Shown here piece by piece: positions 42,314-50,517 of a stretch of DNA of 64,000 nt. Positions within the stretch are counted from its first letter, which is position 1. Each line of letters opens with the position of its first letter. Where the stretch lies: assembly GCF_900289045.1 (NCBI RefSeq), contig NZ_LT985188.1:62001-126000 (forward strand). Reading direction: 5' to 3'. The notes beneath the pieces are model-generated. The model had not been told where the DNA came from. It ran no database searches and worked only from the letters and a program-made list of their open reading frames with translations. This DNA comes from Micropruina glycogenica. GTDB lineage: Bacteria; Actinomycetota; Actinomycetes; Propionibacteriales; Propionibacteriaceae. A program made the translations under genes and the position numbers.

Positions 42314-44209
42314 TCAAACGTCGGTGTGCGTTCGCGCCTCGTCGTCGACGAGGTCGGCGCGATCATTGACACCGCCGGGCGCTTCACGGTCAGAATCCAG
42401 TTCCGCGTCCGCCGAGGGATCACGATCAAGCGCAGACGTACTCATCTCAACTTCTCCCGTCTTCTCCACAGACTCGCTGCCATCGGTGAGGTGTTCGTCT
42501 GTCGGCAAGTACTGCTCGGTTTCAACCGGTCCGTCGTTCGGCTTTCCTGCCACCTCGTGGGCGTCCGGCAGATCAGTCTGTTCACCGGTTGCAGCCTGTT
42601 CGGCGGGTGCGTCCTCACCGGGTGCGCTCCCAGGTGCTAGGTCAGACACAGGTGAATCTCCTGCGCGTGCGAACTCATCGGCTGTGACGGGTTGCGCAGA
42701 CGCGGGCGCGCCCCCCTCGTGGTAGTAGTGTCCATAGCTCTTGACGGTGGCGCGGCGCGAGCGGTTCACCACCACACCCACCACATTGACCCGGTTGGCG
42801 TTCAGGGACTGAAGGGTGCCGCGTAGGGCGGAACCGCGGGTTCGGTGCAGCGCTGTTACCACCAGCACACCATCGGCGACGCGGCCCAGGATGGCTGCGT
42901 CAGCCAGCGCCAATCCCGGGGGCGAATCCAGCAGTACGAAGTCGGCCAACCCACGCAACCGGGCTAAGACGCCTTGCAGGGTGTCGCCGGCCAGCAAGTC
43001 CGCCGGCTCAGAGTTGCTGCTTCCAGCCGGCAGTATTTGGAGCCCTCGATACGGGGTCTCGATCAGAGCACCCTGGATTGTGTCGGTCGCCGCGTCCGAC
43101 TCCACCAGGTCGGCAAACCCAAGGGACCCGTCGGGCATCTCGAAGTACGTATGAACACGAGGGCGTCGGAGGTCCGCTTCAACGAGAATCACCGACCGGC
43201 CGGCGCGAGCCATGGCAACCGCCAGATTGGCGCTCACGAAGGTCTTGCCCTCGCCGGGTTCGGCGCTCGTCATCACGATTGCCACGCGGCGCTGGGGGAA
43301 GATTACCTCCAGCGAGGTGCGGAGTGCCCGGACGCTCTCATTCAATGGTGTGGCCAGGCGGGTGGCGGCCGGCAAGGGCGCCAGCTTCAACTGCCGTCGG
43401 GAAACCACAGCAACGTCGCCGATCACGTGGTCGCCGATCACCTCTTCGACGTCCTCTGTACTTCGCACGTGGTCATCAAACTGGTCGCGAATGAGAGCCA
43501 TGCCGGCGCCGGCGAGCAGCCCGCTGGTGAGGCCGATGAGCATGATGGTGAGGAACGAAACCCCTTGGCGCACCCCGTTCATCGCCGGCTGCAGCACAGC
43601 GACCGGCGCGCCATTGCCTTGGATGGTGGCGATCTCGGATCGGAGCTGGCTAATCTCTGACGACGCTGAACTGAAGTTGGTTTGTGCTAGTTGGTCGCCC
43701 GGTTTCTTGCTGAGGGTCTTCAGCGCCGCCGCTTGGACCTTCTGCTGCGCGGCCAGTTGCTCCTTGAGGTCGGCGATACCGCTGTCGAGCTGGTCCTTGA
43801 GGTGGGCGATAAAGGCGGCCGCGATGCCGTTGGCTCGATTCTTGGCCTGCTCGGGAGTTGCGCCGACGGCGGTCACCTCAAGGCGGTTGATCCGTTGCCC
43901 CTCCACTAGGTTCACCGAAACGGCTGCCTGCAGCGCCTGTGCGTTGTCATTGATCGCCTGGGCGGCCGCCTCAGCGAGTTCGGGGGACTGCACGTACTCG
44001 GGGTCCAGGTCGAGGTTGATGGAGCCGTAGCTTGAACTGCCCGAGAGGGTGGCCGTTCCCGCTGGGCTGTAGCGCAACACCGTCGTCGCCTGGTACGTGA
44101 CAGGAGCCAGTCGGGCGTAGACGAACGCCGCCAGTATGACGAGCACAGTGGTTATCGCGACGAGCAATCGCCTACGCCACACGATGTCGAGTACTTGCCT
44201 GAATGTCAT
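42314..44209 (-). CDS. Wzz-type chain-length regulator fused to tyrosine kinase (BY-kinase)
   Basis: 631 aa from ATG 44209. Residues 1-250 are a Wzz domain: helix 1 at ~14-33, an outer coiled region (KDQLDSGIADLKEQLAAQQKVQ), and helix 2 at ~217-240. The kinase part has Walker A AEPGEGKT (316-323), Walker A' ILVEADLRRP (Glu-Ala-Asp where Asp-Ala-Asp is usual) and Walker B FVLLDSPPG. Only three Tyr lie in the tail cluster (SYGHYYHEGG), followed by ~110 acidic residues rich in Glu, Asp and Pro. It sets polymer length by phosphorylation cycles with the phosphatase at 38452. The long acidic tail is unusual. Confidence 0.92.
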   Translation of the reverse strand: MTFRQVLDIVWRRRLLVAITTVLVILAAFVYARLAPVTYQATTVLRYSPAGTATLSGSSSYGSINLDLDPEYVQSPELAEAAAQAINDNAQALQAAVSVNLVEGQRINRLEVTAVGATPEQAKNRANGIAAAFIAHLKDQLDSGIADLKEQLAAQQKVQAAALKTLSKKPGDQLAQTNFSSASSEISQLRSEIATIQGNGAPVAVLQPAMNGVRQGVSFLTIMLIGLTSGLLAGAGMALIRDQFDDHVRSTEDVEEVIGDHVIGDVAVVSRRQLKLAPLPAATRLATPLNESVRALRTSLEVIFPQRRVAIVMTSAEPGEGKTFVSANLAVAMARAGRSVILVEADLRRPRVHTYFEMPDGSLGFADLVESDAATDTIQGALIETPYRGLQILPAGSSNSEPADLLAGDTLQGVLARLRGLADFVLLDSPPGLALADAAILGRVADGVLVVTALHRTRGSALRGTLQSLNANRVNVVGVVVNRSRRATVKSYGHYYHEGGAPASAQPVTADEFARAGDSPVSDLAPGSAPGEDAPAEQAATGEQTDLPDAHEVAGKPNDGPVETEQYLPTDEHLTDGSESVEKTGEVEMSTSALDRDPSADAELDSDREAPGGVNDRADLVDDEARTHTDV

Positions 44210-44310
44210 CCGTCTCTCGTTCTGTCCGTTTCGACGCTCGGGGTGGGTGCGTCCAGCCGAGTGCAGTGTACCGGGGGCGCCATTGGTACTTAGGGAGCCG
44301 CCAGCACCGG

Positions 44311-45489
44311 CTAACCGCGTGCGGAAATGTCTCTGCCTAGCGAGGCGAAGGCCGTGGCCACATTGGCCCAACTGAATCGCCGCGACCTCATCAGGGACCG
44401 GTCCCTGGCCGCGGTTCGCTCAGCCTCTGACTCGGCCAGTATGACGATGGCCTCAGCCATTCCTTCGGGGTTGCCGCCGGGCACCACAAAGCCCGCCTCT
44501 CCGACCGCCTCAATCATGCCCACCGAGTCGGATGTGATCACCGGCAATCCGCAGGCCATGGACTCCAGCGCAATCAGGGGAAGACCTTCGGCCCACTGTG
44601 AGGGCAAGCAAGCGACCGAAGCGGCCCGCAGATGCTCACTCAACTCTGGCTTGGATAGGAAAGGAAGAAACTCCACGGGCGCGGTCATTCGATCCGCGTA
44701 CGTGCGCAGACTCGCCTCGTACTCGGTTGAGATGCTCTCGGCGTGGCCGTAGCTGTGCGACCCGATGATCTGGGCTCGGATCGGCCGCTGGGCACGTCTC
44801 GCAGCCAACTCAACTGCCTCAAGGACGAGATGGGTGCCCTTGTGCGGGGTTGTGAGGCCGGCGAAGACGACTGTGAATGGCTCGTTGGGCGCGGTGGGCG
44901 CTATGGCCGGGGTGAAGAGGGGGTCGACGCCATTGTGAACGGTCATGAACTCAGCGGGAAGGCGACCCTTGAGTCGCTCCTCGACATCGACCCGCAAATG
45001 ATCCGCGCAGAAGGCGACCACGTCTGCCGCGGACAGCAGCCGGGACAATTCACGACGACCGTAGCTTCGGGACAGGGGGTTGTGGCAGTACAGAACGATG
45101 GTGGAGTCCTTGCGCACCGCGGACCACGCCGGAAGGGTGGCGGCAACATAATGCCCGGCGTAGAGCAGCACGACATCGCCTCCGACCCCCTGCACGGCCT
45201 CTACTGCCGGGTCGTAGGCGTGTCCGTAGTAGGGCCTGCGCAGGCCGGCGAACCCGGCCGCCACGTCGACGGCAAGTTCGCGACGGTTGAACCACTCGCG
45301 CGGACAGGTCCGCGTGTAATCGACAAAGTGAAGCTCGGCGGACCTCAGCGAGACGCCACGATTGTCGCTGAGCACTGCCTTGCTCTCGATCCCCATTGGA
45401 GCCGACGCGTCAATGATGCTCTGAGCCACTGTCAGCAACGTCGACCCTTGCGTCGAGAGCGCCATCGGCACGTGGATCAGGGAAGTCAT
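44311..45489 (-). CDS. GT4-family glycosyltransferase
   Basis: 392 aa from ATG 45489; a start 4 codons earlier exists. IHVPMALSTQGSTLLTVAQSIIDAS opens the N-domain, with VLLYAGHYVAATLPAWSAVRKDSTIVLYCHNPLSRS. FTVVFAGLTTPHKGTHLVLEAVELA and CLPSQWAEGLPLIALESMACGLPVITSDSVGMIEAV give the donor-binding C-domain. It lies between the kinase gene and an SGNH hydrolase gene on the same strand, about 100 bases upstream of the kinase gene and 40 downstream of the hydrolase gene. Confidence 0.92.
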   Translation of the reverse strand: MTSLIHVPMALSTQGSTLLTVAQSIIDASAPMGIESKAVLSDNRGVSLRSAELHFVDYTRTCPREWFNRRELAVDVAAGFAGLRRPYYGHAYDPAVEAVQGVGGDVVLLYAGHYVAATLPAWSAVRKDSTIVLYCHNPLSRSYGRRELSRLLSAADVVAFCADHLRVDVEERLKGRLPAEFMTVHNGVDPLFTPAIAPTAPNEPFTVVFAGLTTPHKGTHLVLEAVELAARRAQRPIRAQIIGSHSYGHAESISTEYEASLRTYADRMTAPVEFLPFLSKPELSEHLRAASVACLPSQWAEGLPLIALESMACGLPVITSDSVGMIEAVGEAGFVVPGGNPEGMAEAIVILAESEAERTAARDRSLMRSRRFSWANVATAFASLGRDISARG

Positions 45490-45528
45490 GTCATTCCCCA
45501 CAGTGAGCGAGATGTGCGCACGGCCGAC

Positions 45529-46368
45529 CTACCCGGCACTTGCGTGGGCGATCACAGCCAACCAGTTCCTGGCCACCAGATCCGCTCCGTCCTGGTTCAG
45601 ATGACCTCCGTCGCTGGTCAAAGCAGGATCCATCGCCAGGAACTCGCCGCTCGACGACGACTTGTAGCGAAGCATGTCGCCGTGGCCCACAGCTTGGACA
45701 GCCGCCACATCGAACAGTCGCCCAGTTCCGGCGTACTCGGCGCGGACCAAGGCGTTGTACCGCTCCCGAGCGGCGTTGTGTGCGGGGTCGTACTCCTGGC
45801 CCCGGCCCAGCAGAGCCTTCAGACGACCGTACAGATCCCGATCGGCCATGAGTGGGACGGTGGTGTATACGAACCTGACATCGGGGTAGCTTGCCGCCAA
45901 TGACGCCATAGTCGACTTGTACGACTCGAAGATGACGTTGACATCAGTCTCGGCGTTGAAGTCCACGAAACAGAGCTTCAACATGGCCACATCGATACTT
46001 TCCGCCAAGCCCGCGCGAAGAATGTGGTCGAAGTCGGCGATCTTGCCGAGCGGCTCTCCGTTTGACCCGATATGGGTATGCACGATGAAACCCCCCGACT
46101 GAGGAAGCTTCGCGCCCAGTTCGATTGTGGTCGGTGAAGAGAGCTGCGCAGATCGGAAAATAGTCGGAAGCGCCTCAAGAACGTTGTCCCCGACCGATTG
46201 GTGAGCAAAGAACACCCGCGCGGACTCGACCGTCTGCATATTGGCCGCCGTGGCCCGGGCGACTTCGTACGGTTCGGCTCTGGCCACCGGCTCCGGTCGC
46301 AGCATGAAGAACGCACCCCCCGAGATGATGACCACTACGGCTAGAACGATGAGGAAAGGTTTAGGCAT
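45529..46368 (-). CDS. Membrane-anchored SGNH/GDSL-like hydrolase
   Basis: 279 aa from ATG 46368. A signal anchor (FLIVLAVVVIISGGAFFML) is followed by ARVFFAHQSVGDNVLEALP, a block-I variant in which Ser sits in HQSVG. FVYTTVPLMADRDLYGR is in the middle and LTSDGGHLNQDGADLVARNWL gives the catalytic Asp-x2-His of block V. Such enzymes remove or move acyl groups on sugars outside the membrane; a glycan O-acetyl esterase is a fair guess. It shares a strand with the neighbouring GT4 and faces a divergent acetyltransferase gene. Confidence 0.8.
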   Translation of the reverse strand: MPKPFLIVLAVVVIISGGAFFMLRPEPVARAEPYEVARATAANMQTVESARVFFAHQSVGDNVLEALPTIFRSAQLSSPTTIELGAKLPQSGGFIVHTHIGSNGEPLGKIADFDHILRAGLAESIDVAMLKLCFVDFNAETDVNVIFESYKSTMASLAASYPDVRFVYTTVPLMADRDLYGRLKALLGRGQEYDPAHNAARERYNALVRAEYAGTGRLFDVAAVQAVGHGDMLRYKSSSSGEFLAMDPALTSDGGHLNQDGADLVARNWLAVIAHASAG

Positions 46369-46577
46369 CGCTGGCGCGTCCCTTTCCGTTGACCACAAGT
46401 GTGAGGTTGTCGCATAGCGCCTCGACCCCATGATCCGACGGCCCCCGACAACGACGTCAGTCTACCTCGTCTGCGCGTGTGGCAATGAACGAGGCCTGTT
46501 CGCCGACGTGCATACCCGGCGTGAATGCGCCCTCGCATTGGGGTCCCCCATTGCCGGTGAACCACACGAAGATTCGC

Positions 46578-46583
46578 CATAAT
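46578..46583 (+). promoter_or_regulatory. Candidate -10 box for the acetyltransferase-ACP cassette
   Basis: CATAAT stands out in the 46369-46632 gap. No good -35 is at 17 bases; TTGCCG is 21 bases upstream. If used, it rules out the in-frame start at 46582 and supports ATG 46633. Confidence 0.35.
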
Positions 46584-46632
46584 GTTGACTGCTGACGTGC
46601 GCCTCTCATCGTCCAAAGGAAGTGTGTGTGTG

Positions 46633-47301
46633 ATGCATGCGGAAGACGAACCACCCCGAGTCAAGCGGACAGAAAGGCAGGTCACGGTGACCCCGCCCAC
46701 GTCGTGGGACCGCCGAGGGGTGCGAGGTTTGCTTGAAGTCATCAAGGAAGACATCGCTGTCAACGGCAGCCTGCTGACACCCGGCACCCAGATGCTCGTC
46801 CACCTCCGCCTGGGCCAATGGGCAGCGGCTCCGGAGCGCTCGGGGGCGAGCCATGCGATCGTCGAAGTGCTGTATCGACTGGGGTACTTCTACGTACGCA
46901 ACGTCATCGGGTTTGAGGTTCCACGAACAGTGAGCATGGGCCGCAAGGTGAAGTTCGTGCATCAACACGGAGTGACGGTGCATCCACTAGCCCAAATCGG
47001 CGATGAATGCCTGGTTCGGCACAACGTGACCATAGGGCTGCGCGGTGATCCCTCCGACGGCACGCGACAGTTCCCGCCACCTCGAATCGGTAGGCGGGTT
47101 CAGTTCGGGGTCGGTACGACCGTCCTCGGTGGGGTAGTAATCGGCGACTACGCGGTACTGGGCGCGCATGCTGTGGTCGCAACCGATGTGCCTGACGGAG
47201 CCAGTGTCGTGGCGCCGCCAGCGCGGGTCCTCCGACTCCGGGGGCGCGCTTCGGAAGGTGACGCCGCTTCCGCTGCTGAGGGCCCGATAACACATGCGTA
47301 A
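46633..47301 (+). CDS. Serine acetyltransferase (CysE)-like transferase
   Basis: 222 aa from ATG 46633 (AAAGGAAG upstream); GTG 46687 is also possible. RGLLEVIKEDIAVNG is the CysE-like helical start. HQHGVTVHPLAQIGDECLVRHNVTIGLRGDPSDGTRQFPPPRIGRRVQFGVGTTVLGGVVIGDYAVLGAHAVVATDVPDGASVVAPPARVL is a left-handed beta helix with the catalytic His and the typical inserted loop. CysE acetylates serine, but paralogues in glycan loci acetylate sugars. Being first in a cassette with an acyl carrier protein, it is more likely a glycan or precursor acyltransferase. Confidence 0.82.
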   Translation: MHAEDEPPRVKRTERQVTVTPPTSWDRRGVRGLLEVIKEDIAVNGSLLTPGTQMLVHLRLGQWAAAPERSGASHAIVEVLYRLGYFYVRNVIGFEVPRTVSMGRKVKFVHQHGVTVHPLAQIGDECLVRHNVTIGLRGDPSDGTRQFPPPRIGRRVQFGVGTTVLGGVVIGDYAVLGAHAVVATDVPDGASVVAPPARVLRLRGRASEGDAASAAEGPITHA

Positions 47302-47361
47302 CTTGACGAATGCCTGAATACGCTAAGTTGAACCCGAATTCCACATCCATATGGGGGGAAG

Positions 47362-47610
47362 ATGAAGGATCGCACGGCCTTGATCCAAGAGTTGAGAGAT
47401 CTGATTCTCGACCGGCTGGTTCCATTGGACGACGACGAGTTGATCAACGACGCGCCCTTGGTGGACGAGGTTCTTGACTCGCTGGGAATCGCCGAGGTCG
47501 CGGTCTTCATCGAGGATGAGATCGGCCGCCCGCTGGATCCGGACGAGGAGGTCCGCGCAACCTTCGCAAGCGTGGACGCGGTCGTCGACTTCATCCTCGC
47601 CAATCGCTAG
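47362..47610 (+). CDS. Acyl carrier protein
   Basis: 82 aa, acidic, with GGGGGGAAG just before the ATG. EVLDSLGIAEVAVFIEDEIG contains the Asp-Ser-Leu motif whose Ser takes the phosphopantetheine arm. It is not near fatty-acid genes. It lies 9 bases before an AsnB-like gene, and the set also has an NadE-like and an AMP-ligase gene. It probably carries an activated acid made by that ligase. Confidence 0.9.
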   Translation: MKDRTALIQELRDLILDRLVPLDDDELINDAPLVDEVLDSLGIAEVAVFIEDEIGRPLDPDEEVRATFASVDAVVDFILANR

Positions 47611-47619
47611 CAGACGGTC

Positions 47620-49533
47620 ATGTGCGGCATCGTTGGGGTGACCGCCTGGGCGTCAGTGCACCCGCTGTCACCCACGCATCCGATCCACGCCGGCCTGGCC
47701 GCGATTCGGCACCGCGGTCCCGACGCCGCGTTGGCCGACCAGTTGGGCGGGGCTGTCTTTGGCACGGCTCGGCTCGCCATGGTTGACAAGCCGACCTCCA
47801 GCCAACCGATGCGGGATCCCAGCGATCGGTACTTGCTGTCGTTCAATGGCGAGATCTACAACTTCCGCGAGCTACGTGAGGAACTCGCCCCGCGGTACGC
47901 GTTTCGCACCACCGGAGACACAGAGGTCCTGCTGGCAGCGCTGATCACGTGGGGATCGGGGGCCCTGCCCCGCTTGAAGGGCCAGTTCGCGCTGGCCCTC
48001 TGGGACGCACGTGAGAACGAGCTACTGCTGGCCAGGGACCGGTTCGGGATCGTACCGCTGCACTGGACCACGGATTCTGGTGCTGTCCACTTCGCATCCG
48101 AGGTCAAGGCGCTGAAGGCGCTCGGGCTGCACCCCGAGCTTTCCCTCCCAGATGTGATCGACGCCGGGGTGCTGTGGGGCACGCACCCGGGCCGCTCGGT
48201 CTTCGACGGCGTCGAGCAGGTGCCTCCCGGGGGCTTCGTTCGCATCTCCGATGTCACCGTGGAGCGCGGCCGGTACTGGGCTTTCCGTTACGCCGAGGAC
48301 CGTGACTCGGGGAGTATTGATCAGCACGCCGAGAAGCTTCGCGCGCTGCTGGCCTGCGCGGTCGAGCGGCGGCTGCCCGTGTACGGCGATCTGGCTGTCC
48401 TGCTGTCCGGCGGACTCGACTCGAGCGCGGTTTTGGCGCTGCTGCGCCAAGCCCAGCCGAGCAGTCGGATCGCCAGCTACTCGATCCAGTTCACCCAGGC
48501 AGCACTCAACGAGGAATCGTTCCAGGCCGTCGCCGCCGCCGCCTTCGACACCGACCACCTGTCCATCTTGTGCGGCGACCTCAGTGTCGCGCGCACCCTG
48601 ATAGAGGCGGTCGAGCACGCGGAGCAGCCGCTGTCGCGCACCGCGCCGGCCTCCTCCATTGCGTTAGCCGCCACCATCGAGGCGCAGGGAACGCGCGCAG
48701 TGCTCAGCGGTGAAGGTGCCGACGAACTCTTTTGCGGCTACGACCTGTTCAAGGTGGCAGCGATTCGGGACGCCTGGAGCCGCAATCCGGACGGTGACGA
48801 GTACGCACAGTTGCTGTCCCAGGTCATGGCGCACCAGAAGGGAATGGGCCGTGCAGTCGAGCGGGCGTTCTACGAGCAGGGGATCGACCGACGCAGCGAT
48901 CCGCTGTTCTCGCATCTGAACCGGTGGGGGGCCAGCTTCCGGATTACGCAGTACCTGCTGCCCGACCTGCGGAGAGGCCTGAGCACCGACTCGGTGCTCG
49001 CCGGGGTTCGCGACCGGCTCCCGTACGAGTACGCCGGATGGTCCGCGGTGGAGCAGGCGCAGTACCTGGAGGTCACCTACTTCCTTGCTTCGGCTCTGTT
49101 GGCCGGCCAATGCGACCGGCCCTACATGGCGCACAGCATCGAGGCGCGGTATCCGTTCCTTGACGAGGACGTGGCGGACTTCGCGCTGACGCTGCCCGAA
49201 GCGTCCAAGCTGAATGGGCTGCAGGAAAAGGCCGTGCTGAAGCGTGCCGTCGGCCACGACGTGCCGGCCGCCATTCGGGACCGCGTCAAACAGCCGTACA
49301 CCGCGCCCGAAGGTGATGTGTTCCGCACCCAGCCGGGACGCGAGCTGCTGGACAGGTACACCTCAAGAGAGACCCTCGAGGCGGCCGGCCTGTTCGACCC
49401 CAAGCGCGTCGCCTGGCTAAGAAACAAACTGGACAGCGGGGCGACCAGTTTCCACGACGACTTGGCCCTGCTGTGGATCGTCAGTACCCAAGCCCTCGCC
49501 GACAGCTACGGCGTGGCAGACCCGAAGGAGTGA
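47620..49533 (+). CDS. Asparagine synthetase B-like glutamine amidotransferase
   Basis: 637 aa with both domains. Cys2 in MCGIVGVTAW is the glutaminase nucleophile, with IRHRGPDAALADQ and LSFNGEIYNFRELREEL following. The synthetase part has LLSGGLDSSAVLALL (PP-loop), LSGEGADELFCGYDLF, and EARYPFLDEDVADFALTLP. AsnB makes Asn from Asp, Gln and ATP, but homologues in O-antigen loci (WbpS type) amidate sugar acids or acyl groups. Its place between an ACP and an NadE-like gene argues for such a special role. It is not the lasso cyclase, which lies 34 kb away and lacks the glutaminase part. Confidence 0.9.
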   Translation: MCGIVGVTAWASVHPLSPTHPIHAGLAAIRHRGPDAALADQLGGAVFGTARLAMVDKPTSSQPMRDPSDRYLLSFNGEIYNFRELREELAPRYAFRTTGDTEVLLAALITWGSGALPRLKGQFALALWDARENELLLARDRFGIVPLHWTTDSGAVHFASEVKALKALGLHPELSLPDVIDAGVLWGTHPGRSVFDGVEQVPPGGFVRISDVTVERGRYWAFRYAEDRDSGSIDQHAEKLRALLACAVERRLPVYGDLAVLLSGGLDSSAVLALLRQAQPSSRIASYSIQFTQAALNEESFQAVAAAAFDTDHLSILCGDLSVARTLIEAVEHAEQPLSRTAPASSIALAATIEAQGTRAVLSGEGADELFCGYDLFKVAAIRDAWSRNPDGDEYAQLLSQVMAHQKGMGRAVERAFYEQGIDRRSDPLFSHLNRWGASFRITQYLLPDLRRGLSTDSVLAGVRDRLPYEYAGWSAVEQAQYLEVTYFLASALLAGQCDRPYMAHSIEARYPFLDEDVADFALTLPEASKLNGLQEKAVLKRAVGHDVPAAIRDRVKQPYTAPEGDVFRTQPGRELLDRYTSRETLEAAGLFDPKRVAWLRNKLDSGATSFHDDLALLWIVSTQALADSYGVADPKE

Positions 49534-49539
49534 CCCCTA

Positions 49540-50514
49540 GTGGTGGACGTAGAGAGCCTCAGCCAGACGGTGCACTTGACCGACGTGGCAGCGGTGGTCG
49601 ATGAGCTGGTCGCCGACATCAGGGGTGCAGCCCGGCGGTTTCGTCGCAACGGCGCGATTGTTGCGCTCAGCGGCGGCATCGACTCGACCGTGTGCGTGGC
49701 CCTCGCCGCCCGTGCGCTCGGACCCAAACGTGTGAAGGGCATCACCCTGCCCGATCAGGAGAGTTCGGGCGAGACGGCGGGACTGGCGCAACTGGCCGCC
49801 GAGAGCGCCGGTGTCGAGTTTCTCGCCAAAGACATCACCCCCGTGCTGGACGCGTTGGGCGCCTACCGCGATCGGCTGGCGGTCGTACAGCGCATCGACC
49901 CGGACTTCGACCCCGCCAGAGGCGACGCGTTCTCCGTCGAGTTCGTCCCCGCAACAGGGGAGGGGGATCGGATCCAGTCATTCGCACTGAACGTCGTGCG
50001 GGGTGGCAAGTCGACTCACCACCGACTGGGCGGACGCGACTTCCTCACCATCATGGCCGCGACCAACCAGAAGCAGCGGGTCCGGACCCTGATGACCTAC
50101 CGCATCGCCGACGAGGAGAACCTGATCGTGGTCGGCACGTCGAACCGGCTCGAGATCGATCAGGGGTTCTTCGTCAAGTTCGGCGACGGCTGCGGTGAGG
50201 CGTTCCCTCTGCGCTGGCTGCTCAAGAGTCAGGTCTACGACGTGGCTGAGTACCTCGGCGTTCCGGAGGAGATCCGTTGCCGACCGCCGACCACGGATAC
50301 GTTCAGCGCGCCGCAGAGCCAGGAGGAGTATTTCTACGGGACATCCACCGAGATGGGCGACGCCCTGTGGCTGGCGTGGCGCAAGTCCGAACCGGTCGAG
50401 CAGGTTGCGCAGCGGCTGGGCTTCACCGCAACTGACGTGGAAAAGTTCTTCGGTCTCTACGAGCGTCGAGCCCAGTATGCGGCCTACCTGACGGAGATGA
50501 TCACGCCCGAGTGA
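49540..50514 (+). CDS. NadE-like ATP-dependent amide synthetase
   Basis: 324 aa from GTG 49540, nine bases after GAAGGAG. IVALSGGIDSTVCVALAARAL is the PP-loop, and VGTSNRLEIDQGFFVKFGDGCGEAFPLRWLLKSQVYDVAEYLGVP is the NAD synthetase signature. No glutaminase domain is attached. NadE amidates nicotinate adenine dinucleotide. A second, cluster-linked copy between asnB-like and ligase genes may have been adapted to another carboxylate. It contains insertions around EFVPATGEGDRIQSFALNVVRGG relative to my memory of housekeeping NadE. It converges on the ligase gene with 3 bases between stops. Confidence 0.85.
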   Translation: MVDVESLSQTVHLTDVAAVVDELVADIRGAARRFRRNGAIVALSGGIDSTVCVALAARALGPKRVKGITLPDQESSGETAGLAQLAAESAGVEFLAKDITPVLDALGAYRDRLAVVQRIDPDFDPARGDAFSVEFVPATGEGDRIQSFALNVVRGGKSTHHRLGGRDFLTIMAATNQKQRVRTLMTYRIADEENLIVVGTSNRLEIDQGFFVKFGDGCGEAFPLRWLLKSQVYDVAEYLGVPEEIRCRPPTTDTFSAPQSQEEYFYGTSTEMGDALWLAWRKSEPVEQVAQRLGFTATDVEKFFGLYERRAQYAAYLTEMITPE

Positions 50515-50517
50515 CGC

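Noticed and set aside
47620-49533. AsnB-like protein as a second lasso cyclase
   Set aside because: It has a complete glutaminase domain with Cys2, no precursor, protease or RRE is nearby, and its neighbours point to amidation chemistry.
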